A stretch of DNA of 32,239 bases from Haloquadratum sp. (GTDB lineage Archaea; Halobacteriota; Halobacteria; Halobacteriales; Haloferacaceae). A model generated the notes under the pieces. The model saw only the letters and a program-made list of their open reading frames with translations. It did not search any database and had not been told where the DNA came from. The DNA is taken from the NCBI GenBank assembly GCA_028275165.1, contig JAQCNF010000181.1, positions 1 to 32,239 of the forward strand, written 5' to 3'. Shown here piece by piece: positions 1 to 7,995 of the stretch. Made by a program: the position numbers and the translations under genes. Every line of letters starts with the position of its first letter. The stretch's first letter is position 1.

Positions 1-71
1 CGATTCGATGATCTGGTGAAGTGAAACGGCACTGCGAATAAGAATGAAAATGAAACTGAAGATGAAAGTCA

Positions 72-190
72 AAGGCGGCCAAAGCGGCAGGGAAAGACCC
101 GTACCCATCCCGAACACGGCTGTGAAGTCTGCAAGCGTCACCGGCGGTACTGGAGTAAGAGATTCTCTGGGAGTGCGGTGTCGCCGCCTA
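72..190 (+). rRNA. rrf: 5S ribosomal RNA
   Basis: The stretch has the length and conserved blocks of an archaeal 5S rRNA. The terminal helix is formed by GGCGGC at 74-79 and GCCGCC at 183-188. The hallmark loop CCCGTACCCATCCCGAACAC lies in the first half, and GGTACTGGAGT followed by CTCTGGGA in the second half matches helices IV and V. Helix II keeps pairing (GCAG with CTGC) although its bases differ from those I recall for other haloarchaea, which suggests compensatory change and a working gene. The exact ends are uncertain by a few bases. In haloarchaea 5S normally follows 23S, so the rest of the operon should lie left of the window. I found no tRNA-Cys downstream. Confidence 0.88.
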
Positions 191-217
191 TTTATTCATA
201 TTCGCATGTCAATCGAC

Positions 218-236
218 GTGAGTTGAGTCAACTCAC
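218..236. terminator. Palindromic hairpin after the 5S gene
   Basis: Two perfect 9-base arms, GTGAGTTGA and TCAACTCAC, flank one central base about 28 bases past the 5S end. It could end the rRNA transcript or act as a processing site. No T-run follows it directly. Confidence 0.35.
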
Positions 237-295
237 ACACCGCAGGAAACTGCACCGGAACGCGAGATAACATAATATACGACGCGGTAGTAAAG

Positions 296-351
296 AGCCA
301 CTGTCCACGCCAAATCTCACCGAGGCTGGACAGTGGCTTTCTTTCTTTATT
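296..351 (+). terminator. Strong stem-loop with T-rich tail (terminator or small RNA)
   Basis: A perfect 12-base inverted repeat (AGCCACTGTCCA at 296-307, TGGACAGTGGCT at 327-338) encloses a 19-base loop and is followed by TTCTTTCTTTATT. This resembles a transcription terminator for the rRNA unit. A TATA-like ATAATATA at 272-279 lies about 24 bases before the stem, so a short independent transcript starting near 300 is an alternative. The sequence does not decide between them. Confidence 0.5.
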
Positions 352-374
352 ACATTGGTGAGTGATGACTCAAT

Positions 375-740
375 TCAGCGCGTTGATGTGAACTCATCAC
401 AGTCAGTATCAAGGACGACTGAGCCATCGCTCTGACGGCTAAATGCGCTCAAATCAAGATCAGTTCGGATCGCTGTAGTCCGAATACCTAAGTCGAGTAA
501 GTCTGATCTACTGGCTGCTGGGACCCAAGCACTTGGATTGAGTGAGGCTGTCCCAGAGTGGTGAACTTGAGATGTCATAATCAAAGTAATTAATACCGGT
601 GTCGGCAGCACCGCTTTCTCACTGTGAGTGCTTAGGTATGTGAGAGCACCGACAATGAGTAGGTGAAGAGTCGGGTCAGATTCTGTAAGCACCGCTCGTT
701 CAATCGCCGCATCAATGATTGAATCAACGTAGTCGGTCAT
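375..740 (-). CDS. Hypothetical protein
   Basis: This is a 121-residue open frame with an ATG start at 740. An AT-rich TATA-like stretch (TTATAATT, read on the minus strand) lies just upstream near 755-765. I do not recognise the family. The first 65 residues are mostly hydrophobic or helical (TLHLLIVGALTYLSTHSEKA, then PTPVLITLIMTSQ) without a clear signal peptide. The tail is acidic and soluble in character. The segment around GALTYLS resembles part of the short minus-strand frame at 10844-11086 at a similar distance from the start, so the two may belong to one small family. It ends just right of the 296-338 hairpin. Function unknown. Confidence 0.5.
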   Translation of the reverse strand: MTDYVDSIIDAAIERAVLTESDPTLHLLIVGALTYLSTHSEKAVLPTPVLITLIMTSQVHHSGTASLNPSAWVPAASRSDLLDLGIRTTAIRTDLDLSAFSRQSDGSVVLDTDCDEFTSTR

Positions 741-1007
741 AAGTCGAATTGGAATTATAAATTAATTTGTATAACCATTTTATCATACATAGACGTCTTT
801 TTTCGAGTGATTGATTGCATATTGGCAACGGTGCGTGACAACGCCTCATCGCTCAGGGACTTCACACCGTGTGCCCAGTATGTGTTTGGACTCATGTTTG
901 ATCTGATTATCCATTGCCAATCGAAAGCTGAACGATAGCCATGAGTTCAGACTCGGGAGTATGTCAGTAGTCATCTGGATTGTGTGATAGCTAGTATCAA
1001 TGGTCAC

Positions 1008-2297
1008 TCAGTCACTGGGAACCGGGGTTTCAGGTGTGGGCTCGGTTGACTCTCCGACCTGCGTGTATACAAGAACCAGACCTCCAACGGAGAGCAATGT
1101 TGCTGTAATGAACGGGACAGCGTATCCAAACCCAACCAAAATGCCTGAGAATAGTGTTCCAAAGGCGATGCCCAGACTAAATCCCATCGTAAGCAACGAC
1201 AACGTCGAGCCTGACTGGCCCTCTTTAGCCAGATCGCCGGCGAGTGCTAATGATGGAGCGAAGACAGCAGCGACTGCAATCCCCTGGATAAATCTGGCTG
1301 CAATCATCAGAATAGAAGATTGAACGAAGCCTTGGGCAAGTGTAGAAGGAACCAAGACAATGAATCCTCCAATGAGGAATGGGCGCCGACCATATTGGTC
1401 GCTAAGACGGCCGATTGGTAGTTGGAAAAATACGTTTGCAAAGACAGTGGCGCCAAATTGGATAGAGAACAAGAACGTCCCTTGGTCAAGACGAGCATTA
1501 ATAATATTAGCCAAAGGGGCGTATATCGCTAACCCAAGGGCCATCACGACAGTAGCGATGCCTAAGGCAAATACCGAATCTAACCCGTTCCCATCCCTAT
1601 CTCGAATGCGGATAGAAATATCCTCTGCTGCGGTGTCATCTGTGCGTTCCGGATCACTGATGAGAACAGAAATGAGAAGGAAACTGACAGTTGCCCCGAT
1701 GACAGCAACTAAAAACGCCGCATCAAAGCCTGAAATGCTCAGTGTGCGAAATTGGTACGGACCGGCCGCAACGACTCCACCAGCGACTAAAGGGCCAGTT
1801 CCGAAGCCGAGGAGTCGAAATGTATTGAATAGGCCGAAATTACCTCCTCTGTCTTCCGCACCGGATAACTCATTTACCAGCGCCACGGTGATTGGGATTG
1901 TAAACGCAGCTCCAATGCCTTGGAGTGCCCGCATGAAGAGCACAGCAATGTAACTAGTAAAGAAGATATATCCTGCACTGCCGACAGCAACAAGGGCTAA
2001 TCCGGTCAATAAGAATATTTTCCGCTTCCCACTTCGATCCGATACTGCACCAGTAAACGGTTGGCCAAATGAATTGAGGAACCCAAATAAGGAGAGAACT
2101 AACCCGATGAGCAATTCAGGTGTGAGTGTGAACGTCACCGAACCAAGGGCGATTTCTGCTCCGATGAAATTTGGGAGAGCGACAACTTGGCTTCCGATGT
2201 AGAGGGGTAAGACAACAACGAGAAATGAGTTTGCAAGCGCGTCAACCATTCGAGCTACTGCAAGAGCGAGAATACGAGAGTCTATCTCATAATCCAT
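1008..2297 (-). CDS. MFS transporter, drug-efflux type
   Basis: A 429-residue integral membrane protein with about twelve hydrophobic helices in two six-helix halves. Both halves carry the MFS cytoplasmic-loop motif: AVSDRSGKRK after helix 2 and GRLSDQYGRRP in the second half. A proline/glycine-rich helix with RALQGIGAAFTIP follows, the pattern seen in proton-coupled exporters of the multidrug type. An acidic linker of charged residues (DPERTDDTAAED) separates the halves. The ATG at 2297 is preferred over the GTG one codon upstream. The probable role is proton-driven export of an unknown small molecule across the cell membrane. There is no neighbouring regulator or operon partner to suggest the substrate. 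Family is secure, substrate unknown. Confidence 0.88.
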   Translation of the reverse strand: MDYEIDSRILALAVARMVDALANSFLVVVLPLYIGSQVVALPNFIGAEIALGSVTFTLTPELLIGLVLSLFGFLNSFGQPFTGAVSDRSGKRKIFLLTGLALVAVGSAGYIFFTSYIAVLFMRALQGIGAAFTIPITVALVNELSGAEDRGGNFGLFNTFRLLGFGTGPLVAGGVVAAGPYQFRTLSISGFDAAFLVAVIGATVSFLLISVLISDPERTDDTAAEDISIRIRDRDGNGLDSVFALGIATVVMALGLAIYAPLANIINARLDQGTFLFSIQFGATVFANVFFQLPIGRLSDQYGRRPFLIGGFIVLVPSTLAQGFVQSSILMIAARFIQGIAVAAVFAPSLALAGDLAKEGQSGSTLSLLTMGFSLGIAFGTLFSGILVGFGYAVPFITATLLSVGGLVLVYTQVGESTEPTPETPVPSD

Positions 2298-2606
2298 CAC
2301 TAACCCTAATACCGACCGAGATAAGTATTTGTCCGCTCCTCAACGGTCATCTAACATTGGTGTATAGGACCAGGTCACTCAAACAGAAAAGTCAACAAAT
2401 AAGTATATATATTATGATATGATATATATCAACAACGCACAATCAACACTTTGTGAGGAACGTGAATCGTGAATACCAGCATATTCGCACCTAATTATGC
2501 GAGAAGGAGGAGTGAAAGTAGGTGTTCAATCAGCCAATTCATACAGTTGGCTCTATTACAGAGTGTATATGCAATTATCATTCCACAATCAATTCGTGAG
2601 TTAATC

Positions 2607-3236
2607 ATGTCTGAAATAGCTGAATATATTCCCCGCACAACGGCGCGCAAAGAGAGAAGTCCAACGGTGGAGACAGCATTAGTACTGTGTGTTGTTTTTT
2701 TAATTCAGTATCCACTCACATTAGCTGGACTCGGCGGGTTGTTCGCGCTGAGTCCACTTGTGGTGGTTGAGCCATGGACTTTGGTGACAAGCATCTATGC
2801 TCACGCAGGTCCAGCACACCTTCTCTCAAACCTTGTTGTGTTGATCTTTGTTGGACTGGTGGTTGAGCGGGTAACGACTCGACGACGATTCCACACGTTC
2901 TTTGTTGTCTCAGGAGTAATTGCAGGAGTCGCAGAGCTGGTAATTGGAAGTGTATTGTCGTTTGAATTGCGTGCAGTCATTGGGGCTTCAGGCGCAATTT
3001 TTGCGCTCCTGGGTTATGTGATCACAGCAAACCCAGTTAGCGGTGGTATTCTTTCAGAAATACGGGCTCGAACTGATTCTGAACTCACCGTGCCGATTGT
3101 TCTTTTTAGTAGTGCAGTTGTCTTGTCAATTGTTCTAAGTGGCCCGCAAAGTGCAGTGGTTGCACACTTCACTGGCTTATTAACTGGAATGGTGAGTGGT
3201 CGTTGGCGTCTACTCAAGGTCATACGCCGGCAGTAA
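2607..3236 (+). CDS. Rhomboid family intramembrane serine protease
   Basis: A 209-residue, about six-helix membrane protein. The rhomboid signatures are present. HLLSN at residues 71-75 supplies the oxyanion-side His and Asn. GASGAIFAL at 126-134 holds the nucleophile Ser128 in the GxSG motif. AHFTGLLTG near the C-terminus supplies the catalytic His187. All members of the Ser-His dyad are therefore in place and the protein should cleave transmembrane substrates within the bilayer. The frame is open upstream to 2469, but that extra 46-residue segment is not rhomboid-like. The ATG at 2607 fits the family length, so I chose it. An AT-rich promoter-like tract (AAGTATATATATTATGATA) lies near 2401-2430. 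Substrate unknown. Confidence 0.85.
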   Translation: MSEIAEYIPRTTARKERSPTVETALVLCVVFLIQYPLTLAGLGGLFALSPLVVVEPWTLVTSIYAHAGPAHLLSNLVVLIFVGLVVERVTTRRRFHTFFVVSGVIAGVAELVIGSVLSFELRAVIGASGAIFALLGYVITANPVSGGILSEIRARTDSELTVPIVLFSSAVVLSIVLSGPQSAVVAHFTGLLTGMVSGRWRLLKVIRRQ

Positions 3237-3410
3237 GAAGTATATGATACAGAGAATCAAACGAAGAAACTAAATCATATTCTGAAGTATGCACAAATGG
3301 AAGGATTATCACACGCTCCTTCCCCCCATTTGTGATCTACCTGAAATACAGTTGACAAAAGTAGTGGTTGACCTCGTTCCACAGCATCCACACATACAGA
3401 TTAGCTCTAA

Positions 3411-3644
3411 ATAGGGTTCTCTCTTATTTCGATACACTCAGAGTCTGCGTCATCTGGAAGTCGTAATCATAGAAATAAGATTGATGTCGGGTATCTCAGC
3501 CATGATCCAAGTGTGGCTGACGAGGACACGTGGGGTGAAATTGAAGCCGGGACATCGAGTGTGGATGGGGAGTACTCTTTTAGTTCGGTTGGGGTTAGTG
3601 GGGCAATTCGCCCAAATCCAACAGGTCATGTAGTGATAGTTTAA
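3411..3644 (+). pseudogene. Start-less coding remnant (3' end of an unknown gene)
   Basis: A reading frame of about 78 codons has haloarchaeal-looking acidic composition (VGYLSHDPSVADEDTWGEIE, then GTSSVDGEYSFSSVGVSG) and ends in a clean TAA. It has no ATG, GTG or TTG near its beginning, where an in-frame stop lies at 3408. I read it as the C-terminal piece of a lost, probably surface-type, beta-rich protein. It fills most of the otherwise gene-free gap 3237-3683. The family is not recognised, and chance openness is possible. Confidence 0.35.
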
Positions 3645-3683
3645 GAACGGAATTAACAATGCGTGCAGCATTACGACATTTAT

Positions 3684-4181
3684 ATGAATAAGCAAAACAC
3701 GACGGTGTTGATTGTAGAGGATGAGCCGAATTTGGCGGACCTCTATGCAACATGGCTCACAACAGAATATACAATTGAGGTTGCCTATGGGGCTGAGGAA
3801 GCCTTAGAAAAAGCGGGTGACTCAATCGATGTAATGTTGTTAGACCGACGAATGCCGAAACTGTCCGGTAATCAGGTGTCAGAACGAGTTCGTGAAGCAG
3901 GTCATCAGATACGGGTCGCAATGGTAACCGCCGTTGAGCCAGACTTTGATATTCTTGAGTTGTCTTTTGATGACTACATAGTCAAGCCGGTATCACGTGA
4001 AGACTTGCTTGACACCGTTTCAGAGCTGAGCGCTCGTGACCCACGTGATGAAGAGGGAAATACGCTGTACGAACTATCACGCAAGAAAGCTCTGCTTGAG
4101 GATCAAAAAAGTTCACATGAATTACAGACTCATGAGACGTATCAAAAGTTTCTCAAAGATCTTGAATCACTACAGGGCTGA
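3684..4181 (+). CDS. Response regulator with receiver and HalX domains
   Basis: A 165-residue protein starting at the ATG at 3684 (a GTG seven codons upstream is in frame). The receiver domain covers about residues 6-115. The acidic pocket is Glu12/Asp13, the phospho-acceptor is Asp54 in LLDRRMP, the conserved hydroxyl is Thr82 and the conserved Lys101 lies in YIVKPV. The remaining 50 residues match the HalX output domain of haloarchaeal regulators (YELSRKKALLEDQKSSHELQ), a helical and probably coiled-coil segment. No histidine kinase is nearby, so this is an orphan regulator. HalX has no known DNA-binding activity, so output is probably by protein contact. Function beyond phosphorelay is unknown. 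Confidence 0.88.
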   Translation: MNKQNTTVLIVEDEPNLADLYATWLTTEYTIEVAYGAEEALEKAGDSIDVMLLDRRMPKLSGNQVSERVREAGHQIRVAMVTAVEPDFDILELSFDDYIVKPVSREDLLDTVSELSARDPRDEEGNTLYELSRKKALLEDQKSSHELQTHETYQKFLKDLESLQG

Positions 4182-4616
4182 ATTAGATAGTGTCGAAAAT
4201 AAACTCTTTAGCGTGCCAACAGGTGCTTGTTCCATTGGGAAAGGCAAATGAGCCTCAAAGTTGAAACTCCTGTCGGTAGTTCATCTTTGATACCCTGAGT
4301 CTGCCATTTGCTCAAGCCAATCAGCGAGTGCGTCAATACCACGATATTGTGTAAACTGTGAGCCGAATCAACACAATTTCGATGATTGCATGACGTAAGG
4401 GTAACAACATAATTCGAAGCCTCTAGCAGTTTCAGCTTGGTAACGTCGTCAGCTTCGAAAGCGTTCGACCCTTTCCATGGGCTCGTGGCTTGACTGGTCA
4501 ACACTGGGAAGCTCACAGTCCGTTTGAGCATGTCACGATAGTTCTATCAGTACTGATAGTTGAAGCCGGCATCCTATGAACAGAACAGTCATTTTCTTGA
4601 GTCATCTATTCATAAT
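4182..4616 (-). pseudogene. Gene-free gap with decayed minus-strand coding traces
   Basis: No intact gene is visible. On the minus strand between about 4190 and 4450 a short frame reads FTQYRGIDALADWLEQMADS between stop codons. It is followed, after another stop, by a further open stretch containing PFPMEQAPVGTLKSLFS. This looks like the wreck of a small gene that converged on the response regulator. The original family is not recognised, and the call rests on protein-like composition only. Confidence 0.2.
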
Positions 4617-4895
4617 ATGGCCAGATCTGACGACGATGATATCGGTGAGTATCTTGATCCTGAATTAGACCCGACTACAAGCACGGCATCACAAAGGGAT
4701 ACAGTCCCTGGCCCATTTTCTTTCACTCAGTATGTTGGTGGGCTGCATGTTTTGTTCGCAGCGATGGTCATTCCATTCGTATGGATGGCATATCAGGGAG
4801 GAAATACTCCTCAGCTGATGACATTAATTATTCTGATCGGACTGATATTGATTACCGGTGTCGCAGCAGCACGAATTGCGCGACGACGTGAGTAA
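4617..4895 (+). CDS. Small membrane protein, hypothetical
   Basis: A 92-residue protein starting at the ATG at 4617, chosen because the preceding 19 in-frame codons look like leader DNA. An acidic soluble head (residues 1-38, beginning MARSDDDDIGEYLDPEL) is followed by two membrane helices, about YVGGLHVLFAAMVIPFVWMA and a second ending at GLILITGVAAARIARRR. The basic tail after helix 2 suggests both termini face the cytoplasm. The next gene starts eight bases after the stop, so the two are probably co-transcribed. Family not recognised. It could be a partner or anchor for the downstream lipoprotein. Confidence 0.6.
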   Translation: MARSDDDDIGEYLDPELDPTTSTASQRDTVPGPFSFTQYVGGLHVLFAAMVIPFVWMAYQGGNTPQLMTLIILIGLILITGVAAARIARRRE

Positions 4896-4903
4896 AGACT
4901 GAG

Positions 4904-5371
4904 ATGCCTCGTGTGCAAGAGCGATTATTCGCGATGGGTATAAAATACCAGCTACTGATTGCGGGGATTGTCGTCCTGAGCGGGTGTATTGGTAACGCTG
5001 GCGATGTGAGTGTTTCAACAATACAGGTTGAGAAAGATGCACCCTGTGGAGAAAAATTTGAGATAGTTGGGGGTGAGACGATGTTCAGCGACGGTTCGCG
5101 ACCCGAGGTGACACTCGTTGTAACGAATAACAATCAAGTACCTGTTAGATATCATATTCAGCTGTCGTTTTTACAACGGACCTCCACGGGTCTGGATATA
5201 ACGACAGAAACACGTCAACTCAACGGAGCTATTTCTGGAAAGACAACCAGTGAATTGGAAGTCCAAGCAAATTCCTCAGACAGCAAAAACAGCTATCGGT
5301 ATGAAGTAACCGGTTCAATAGACTGTGATAATGTTACGGAGAGTGAAAATATGATGCGCCAATCGAATTGA
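4904..5371 (+). CDS. Secreted lipoprotein, hypothetical
   Basis: A 155-residue protein with a lipoprotein signal. The hydrophobic stretch YQLLIAGIVVLSGC ends in a lipobox with Cys28. An in-frame ATG at 4934 would give a shorter but also valid signal peptide. The mature part (about 125 residues) reads as a beta-sandwich, with alternating strands such as PEVTLVVTNNNQVPVRYHIQ, a pattern seen in small extracellular Ig-like domains, and two further cysteines. It follows the preceding small membrane protein by eight bases and probably shares its transcript. It should be anchored to the outer face of the membrane. Function unknown. Confidence 0.6.
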   Translation: MPRVQERLFAMGIKYQLLIAGIVVLSGCIGNAGDVSVSTIQVEKDAPCGEKFEIVGGETMFSDGSRPEVTLVVTNNNQVPVRYHIQLSFLQRTSTGLDITTETRQLNGAISGKTTSELEVQANSSDSKNSYRYEVTGSIDCDNVTESENMMRQSN

Positions 5372-5392
5372 TCGTGCATCGTCTTTCCCTCT

Positions 5393-5845
5393 TCACTCAG
5401 CTTCGTCTTGATCGGTGTCCTGAGCCGCGTCAGTAGAATCTGCTTCCACAGAGTCATCTTCAGACGTGTCAGTAGAATCTGCTTCCGCGGAGTTGTCTTT
5501 AGTCGCGTCGGTAGAGTTTGTCCCTGCGGGGCCGTCTTCAGTGTCTTGGTCTTGACCCACGGGAGATTCATCTTCCGTGGACTCGTCCTGGCTATCGTTA
5601 TCGATCTCGACAGAGACCGGTTCAGTTGCCGGTTCAAACTCATCAGTCTCTTCACCTGAGTTCCCAGCCGCCGCACCAGCAACGTAGCCAACTGAACCGC
5701 CGATGATTCCTCCGACAAGTGCTTTCGAAAGTCCACCCTCTTGAAGTCCAGAAATGGTTCCTAAAGCGCCACCAATTGCTGATAGAGCCACCGGATTGAT
5801 CGTATCATCCATGCCACCAGTATCTGTTGTTGTCTCATCTTTCAT
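5393..5845 (-). CDS. Glycine-zipper protein with acidic repeat tail
   Basis: A 150-residue protein starting at the ATG at 5845. The first third contains two Gly/Ala-rich hydrophobic helices (ALSAIGGALGTISGL and LVGGIIGGSVGYVAGAAAG), the glycine-zipper pattern that packs in membranes or oligomers. The remaining 80 residues are almost entirely Asp, Glu, Ser, Thr and Ala and are surely disordered, with near-perfect 13-residue repeats. It converges on the lipoprotein gene, with 21 bases between the stops. The overall plan is a membrane-associated head with an extended acidic tail, but no function can be assigned. Confidence 0.55.
   Translation of the reverse strand: MKDETTTDTGGMDDTINPVALSAIGGALGTISGLQEGGLSKALVGGIIGGSVGYVAGAAAGNSGEETDEFEPATEPVSVEIDNDSQDESTEDESPVGQDQDTEDGPAGTNSTDATKDNSAEADSTDTSEDDSVEADSTDAAQDTDQDEAE
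5424..5541 (-). repeat. Three tandem copies of a 39-bp coding repeat
   Basis: Three consecutive units of about 39 bases encode variants of ADSTDTSEDDSVE inside the acidic tail of the gene above. The first two units are very similar and the third has drifted. The unit length keeps the frame, so copy number could change by slippage without breaking the gene. Confidence 0.6.
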
Positions 5846-5977
5846 ATCCACCAGTTAACGTTGGAATTACAAAGGCTATCCGAAACTGCGATACGCTCAG
5901 ACAGTATAATGTGTGTTGTATTCGCACAGTTGATGATGATATACACTTGTTGAGTCGAAGAATAATGTGGTGAAGTG

Positions 5978-7303
5978 CTATCTAAGCCAGCGGGATATTC
6001 CCTCACGAATTCGCGATCGGTAGGTGATGACTGTGAGAGTAAGTAGAAGTCCTCCAGAGCCGGCCCCAAGCACAGAGGCAGTTTGTCCAACTCCCGAGAG
6101 CCAAAGTGGTGTCACGAATGCAACTGAATTCACGAATATATCTGGGAGCATGGATGCACCCACAAGTTGACTTTCTCGGACCGATGTCTCCGGATTCCTC
6201 GGTTGTATGGATGCTTTCTGAGCACTCGGTCCATTCGTACTTTCATCACCCGTTCCTAACCGTTCAACATCGTAACTTGGTATACCTTCGATACGCCAGA
6301 CCACCGAGCCGTTTGGTGCAACCTCAAGAACACGGCCACTATTCGTATCTCCAATAAGCGTGTGCCCATTTGGGAGTCGGTCAGCATCACGTGGCCATGA
6401 CATCTCGGTATCATACCATATCCATGTCTGCTTCCATTCTTGCCCCTGTCTTTGATACTCAACGATGCGATCATTCTGCGAGTCAGCGACGATGATGGCT
6501 GGACCCCCAGATTCCTGTGGAATGAAATCCGGGTTATGTTGTTCATTCAATGTTTGATATGCGTCGTCGCTCCCAAGCGTCCATGATTGGTTGAGCTGCC
6601 CATTCGGTTCGATAAATACAACAGAATCTTGATTGCGCAGGCTAACCATGAGCGTGCCATCTCTGAGGTATTCGACATCATTGATGTGCGTCCAGTCACG
6701 AGGAAATGGACCACCTGAACTCAAATCATACGCAGACTGTGCATTCCACTCAAATTCCCGTACATTAGATGATGTATTGATGATAAACACACTATCGTCG
6801 CGGATATCTGCGATTGCATACCTGGATTTATCAATTCGATCCGCGTCATGCCACCGATGGGGGCGTGTCGTCCGAGCAACAGTATGACGATACTGAGTGC
6901 TGATCTGATTCGTTGAAATATTGAGTTGCTGGATAATGAGGTGAGTTTTGTCGTCTTCATATTTCGCACCAATAAACTCAACCGTTGATGATGTGTTTGC
7001 TACTGGGTCGACGTCGTGATATCGGTCTAAACTGTTATTATAATACTGTAGTCTACCTTCGGTGCCAAAGACAATTAATGCATCCCAGCCGAATTTCTGT
7101 GTGCTGATTACTGTTGGATTCTCTCTCGGTTCAACGAGTTGGGTTCGCTCCTCAACTGGAACGCCAGCTGAATCTTCGATACGGTCACGCATCGTCCCGT
7201 TTTGTTCTGCAGCGACATACTCAGCGGTGACGACGCCACTCGACATCACACTGAGAGCAAGCAGAATAAAAATTGCCTGATAACGTTTCGATCTTTTTCG
7301 CAT
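5978..7303 (-). CDS. Arylsulfotransferase-like secreted beta-propeller protein
   Basis: A 441-residue protein starting at the ATG at 7303. The open frame continues upstream for 65 codons, but a basic, hydrophobic signal peptide begins at MRKRSKRYQAIFILLALSVM. The body contains repeated propeller blades of the arylsulfotransferase (ASST) type: HINDVEYLRDGTLMVSLRNQ, the blade with PNGQLNQSWTLGSDD, and LPNGHTLIGDTNSGRVLEV with VVWRIEG. A single membrane helix near the C-terminus (GGLLLTLTVITYRSRIREG) ends in a basic tail, so the propeller is displayed outside the cell and tethered. Sulfotransfer activity is not shown. The family also includes propellers of unknown activity. No partner gene is adjacent. 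Confidence 0.7.
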   Translation of the reverse strand: MRKRSKRYQAIFILLALSVMSSGVVTAEYVAAEQNGTMRDRIEDSAGVPVEERTQLVEPRENPTVISTQKFGWDALIVFGTEGRLQYYNNSLDRYHDVDPVANTSSTVEFIGAKYEDDKTHLIIQQLNISTNQISTQYRHTVARTTRPHRWHDADRIDKSRYAIADIRDDSVFIINTSSNVREFEWNAQSAYDLSSGGPFPRDWTHINDVEYLRDGTLMVSLRNQDSVVFIEPNGQLNQSWTLGSDDAYQTLNEQHNPDFIPQESGGPAIIVADSQNDRIVEYQRQGQEWKQTWIWYDTEMSWPRDADRLPNGHTLIGDTNSGRVLEVAPNGSVVWRIEGIPSYDVERLGTGDESTNGPSAQKASIQPRNPETSVRESQLVGASMLPDIFVNSVAFVTPLWLSGVGQTASVLGAGSGGLLLTLTVITYRSRIREGISRWLR

Positions 7304-7744
7304 CACAGATAGATATTCGTATAACAGATTTTCCTTCAGGCGCAGACGTATATGTATCGAAAGACGCCAACGATGACGTGTCAAAGTGCCAGTCGCATTT
7401 CTGGATCGATGATGGGGAGTACAATCAAATAGTTCCATTTTAATGACGTGCTGCCACGAGTCGTGAGCTTGCCACTCTGTGTCAGGCGGGCAGGTCAATC
7501 TTGACGGTTGAGAATCGAAGCATTACCACCGATGGTGCTGTCTCCGCCGCGTAGCCAATGTTCGTCCTCGGAGGCTTCTATCTTGTTTTGTGTCAGTCGG
7601 CTCACTTATTTGGTACCGGATTTCGCCGTGGCAGACACCGATTCAACTGCCCGGTTTCCACGCGCGGAACTCACGACAGTCAGTTGCTTACACAAACTGA
7701 CGGCGCACGACGAAAGCTGTGGGTTTTGCGCTTGTACTCCGCTA

Positions 7745-7985
7745 TGACCATCAGCCGCGATAATTCAGGGATTGTGGGCTCTCCCGTCTAGCTCAGCCGT
7801 TAACGCGGCTTGGCTTCCTCTCTCATGACCGGGACCTTCTGGTTCAACGATAGCCTTTGCAAACTGTGCGTCCCGATGATGCCTACCCGCAGCGACACCA
7901 ATCTCTACAGACATCCGAACTGTCCCAGCCCTTACTCCGGGTGCTTGGACTCCATTCACGATTCTCTCACCTCGCACTTCGGTAA
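7745..7985 (-). pseudogene. Decayed 3' end of an IS1341-type TnpB transposase
   Basis: On the minus strand the frames around 7780-7985 carry pieces that resemble the C-terminal tail and right end of haloarchaeal TnpB genes (for example MSVEIGVAAG and IVEPEGPGHERG). They end in a GATGGTCA close to the usual GGATGTCA terminus. The segment also aligns with the remnant at 9545-9770 (both contain GCTGGGACAG and a HHRDA-encoding stretch). Frames are broken and no RuvC or zinc-finger motif survives. The remaining DNA from 7304 to 7744 shows no supportable gene. Confidence 0.4.
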
Positions 7986-7995
7986 TGGACAGTTG

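Noticed and set aside
44-226. 60-residue plus-strand frame beginning with alternating Met and Lys
   Set aside because: It lies across the 5S rRNA gene. The sequence is explained by the RNA and the composition is not halophilic.
1360-1953. 197-residue plus-strand frame opposite the MFS transporter
   Set aside because: It is the antisense shadow of a clear 12-helix protein and has no recognisable features.
2469-2606. N-terminal extension of the rhomboid frame by 46 residues
   Set aside because: The extension is not rhomboid-like, and the ATG at 2607 gives the usual family length.
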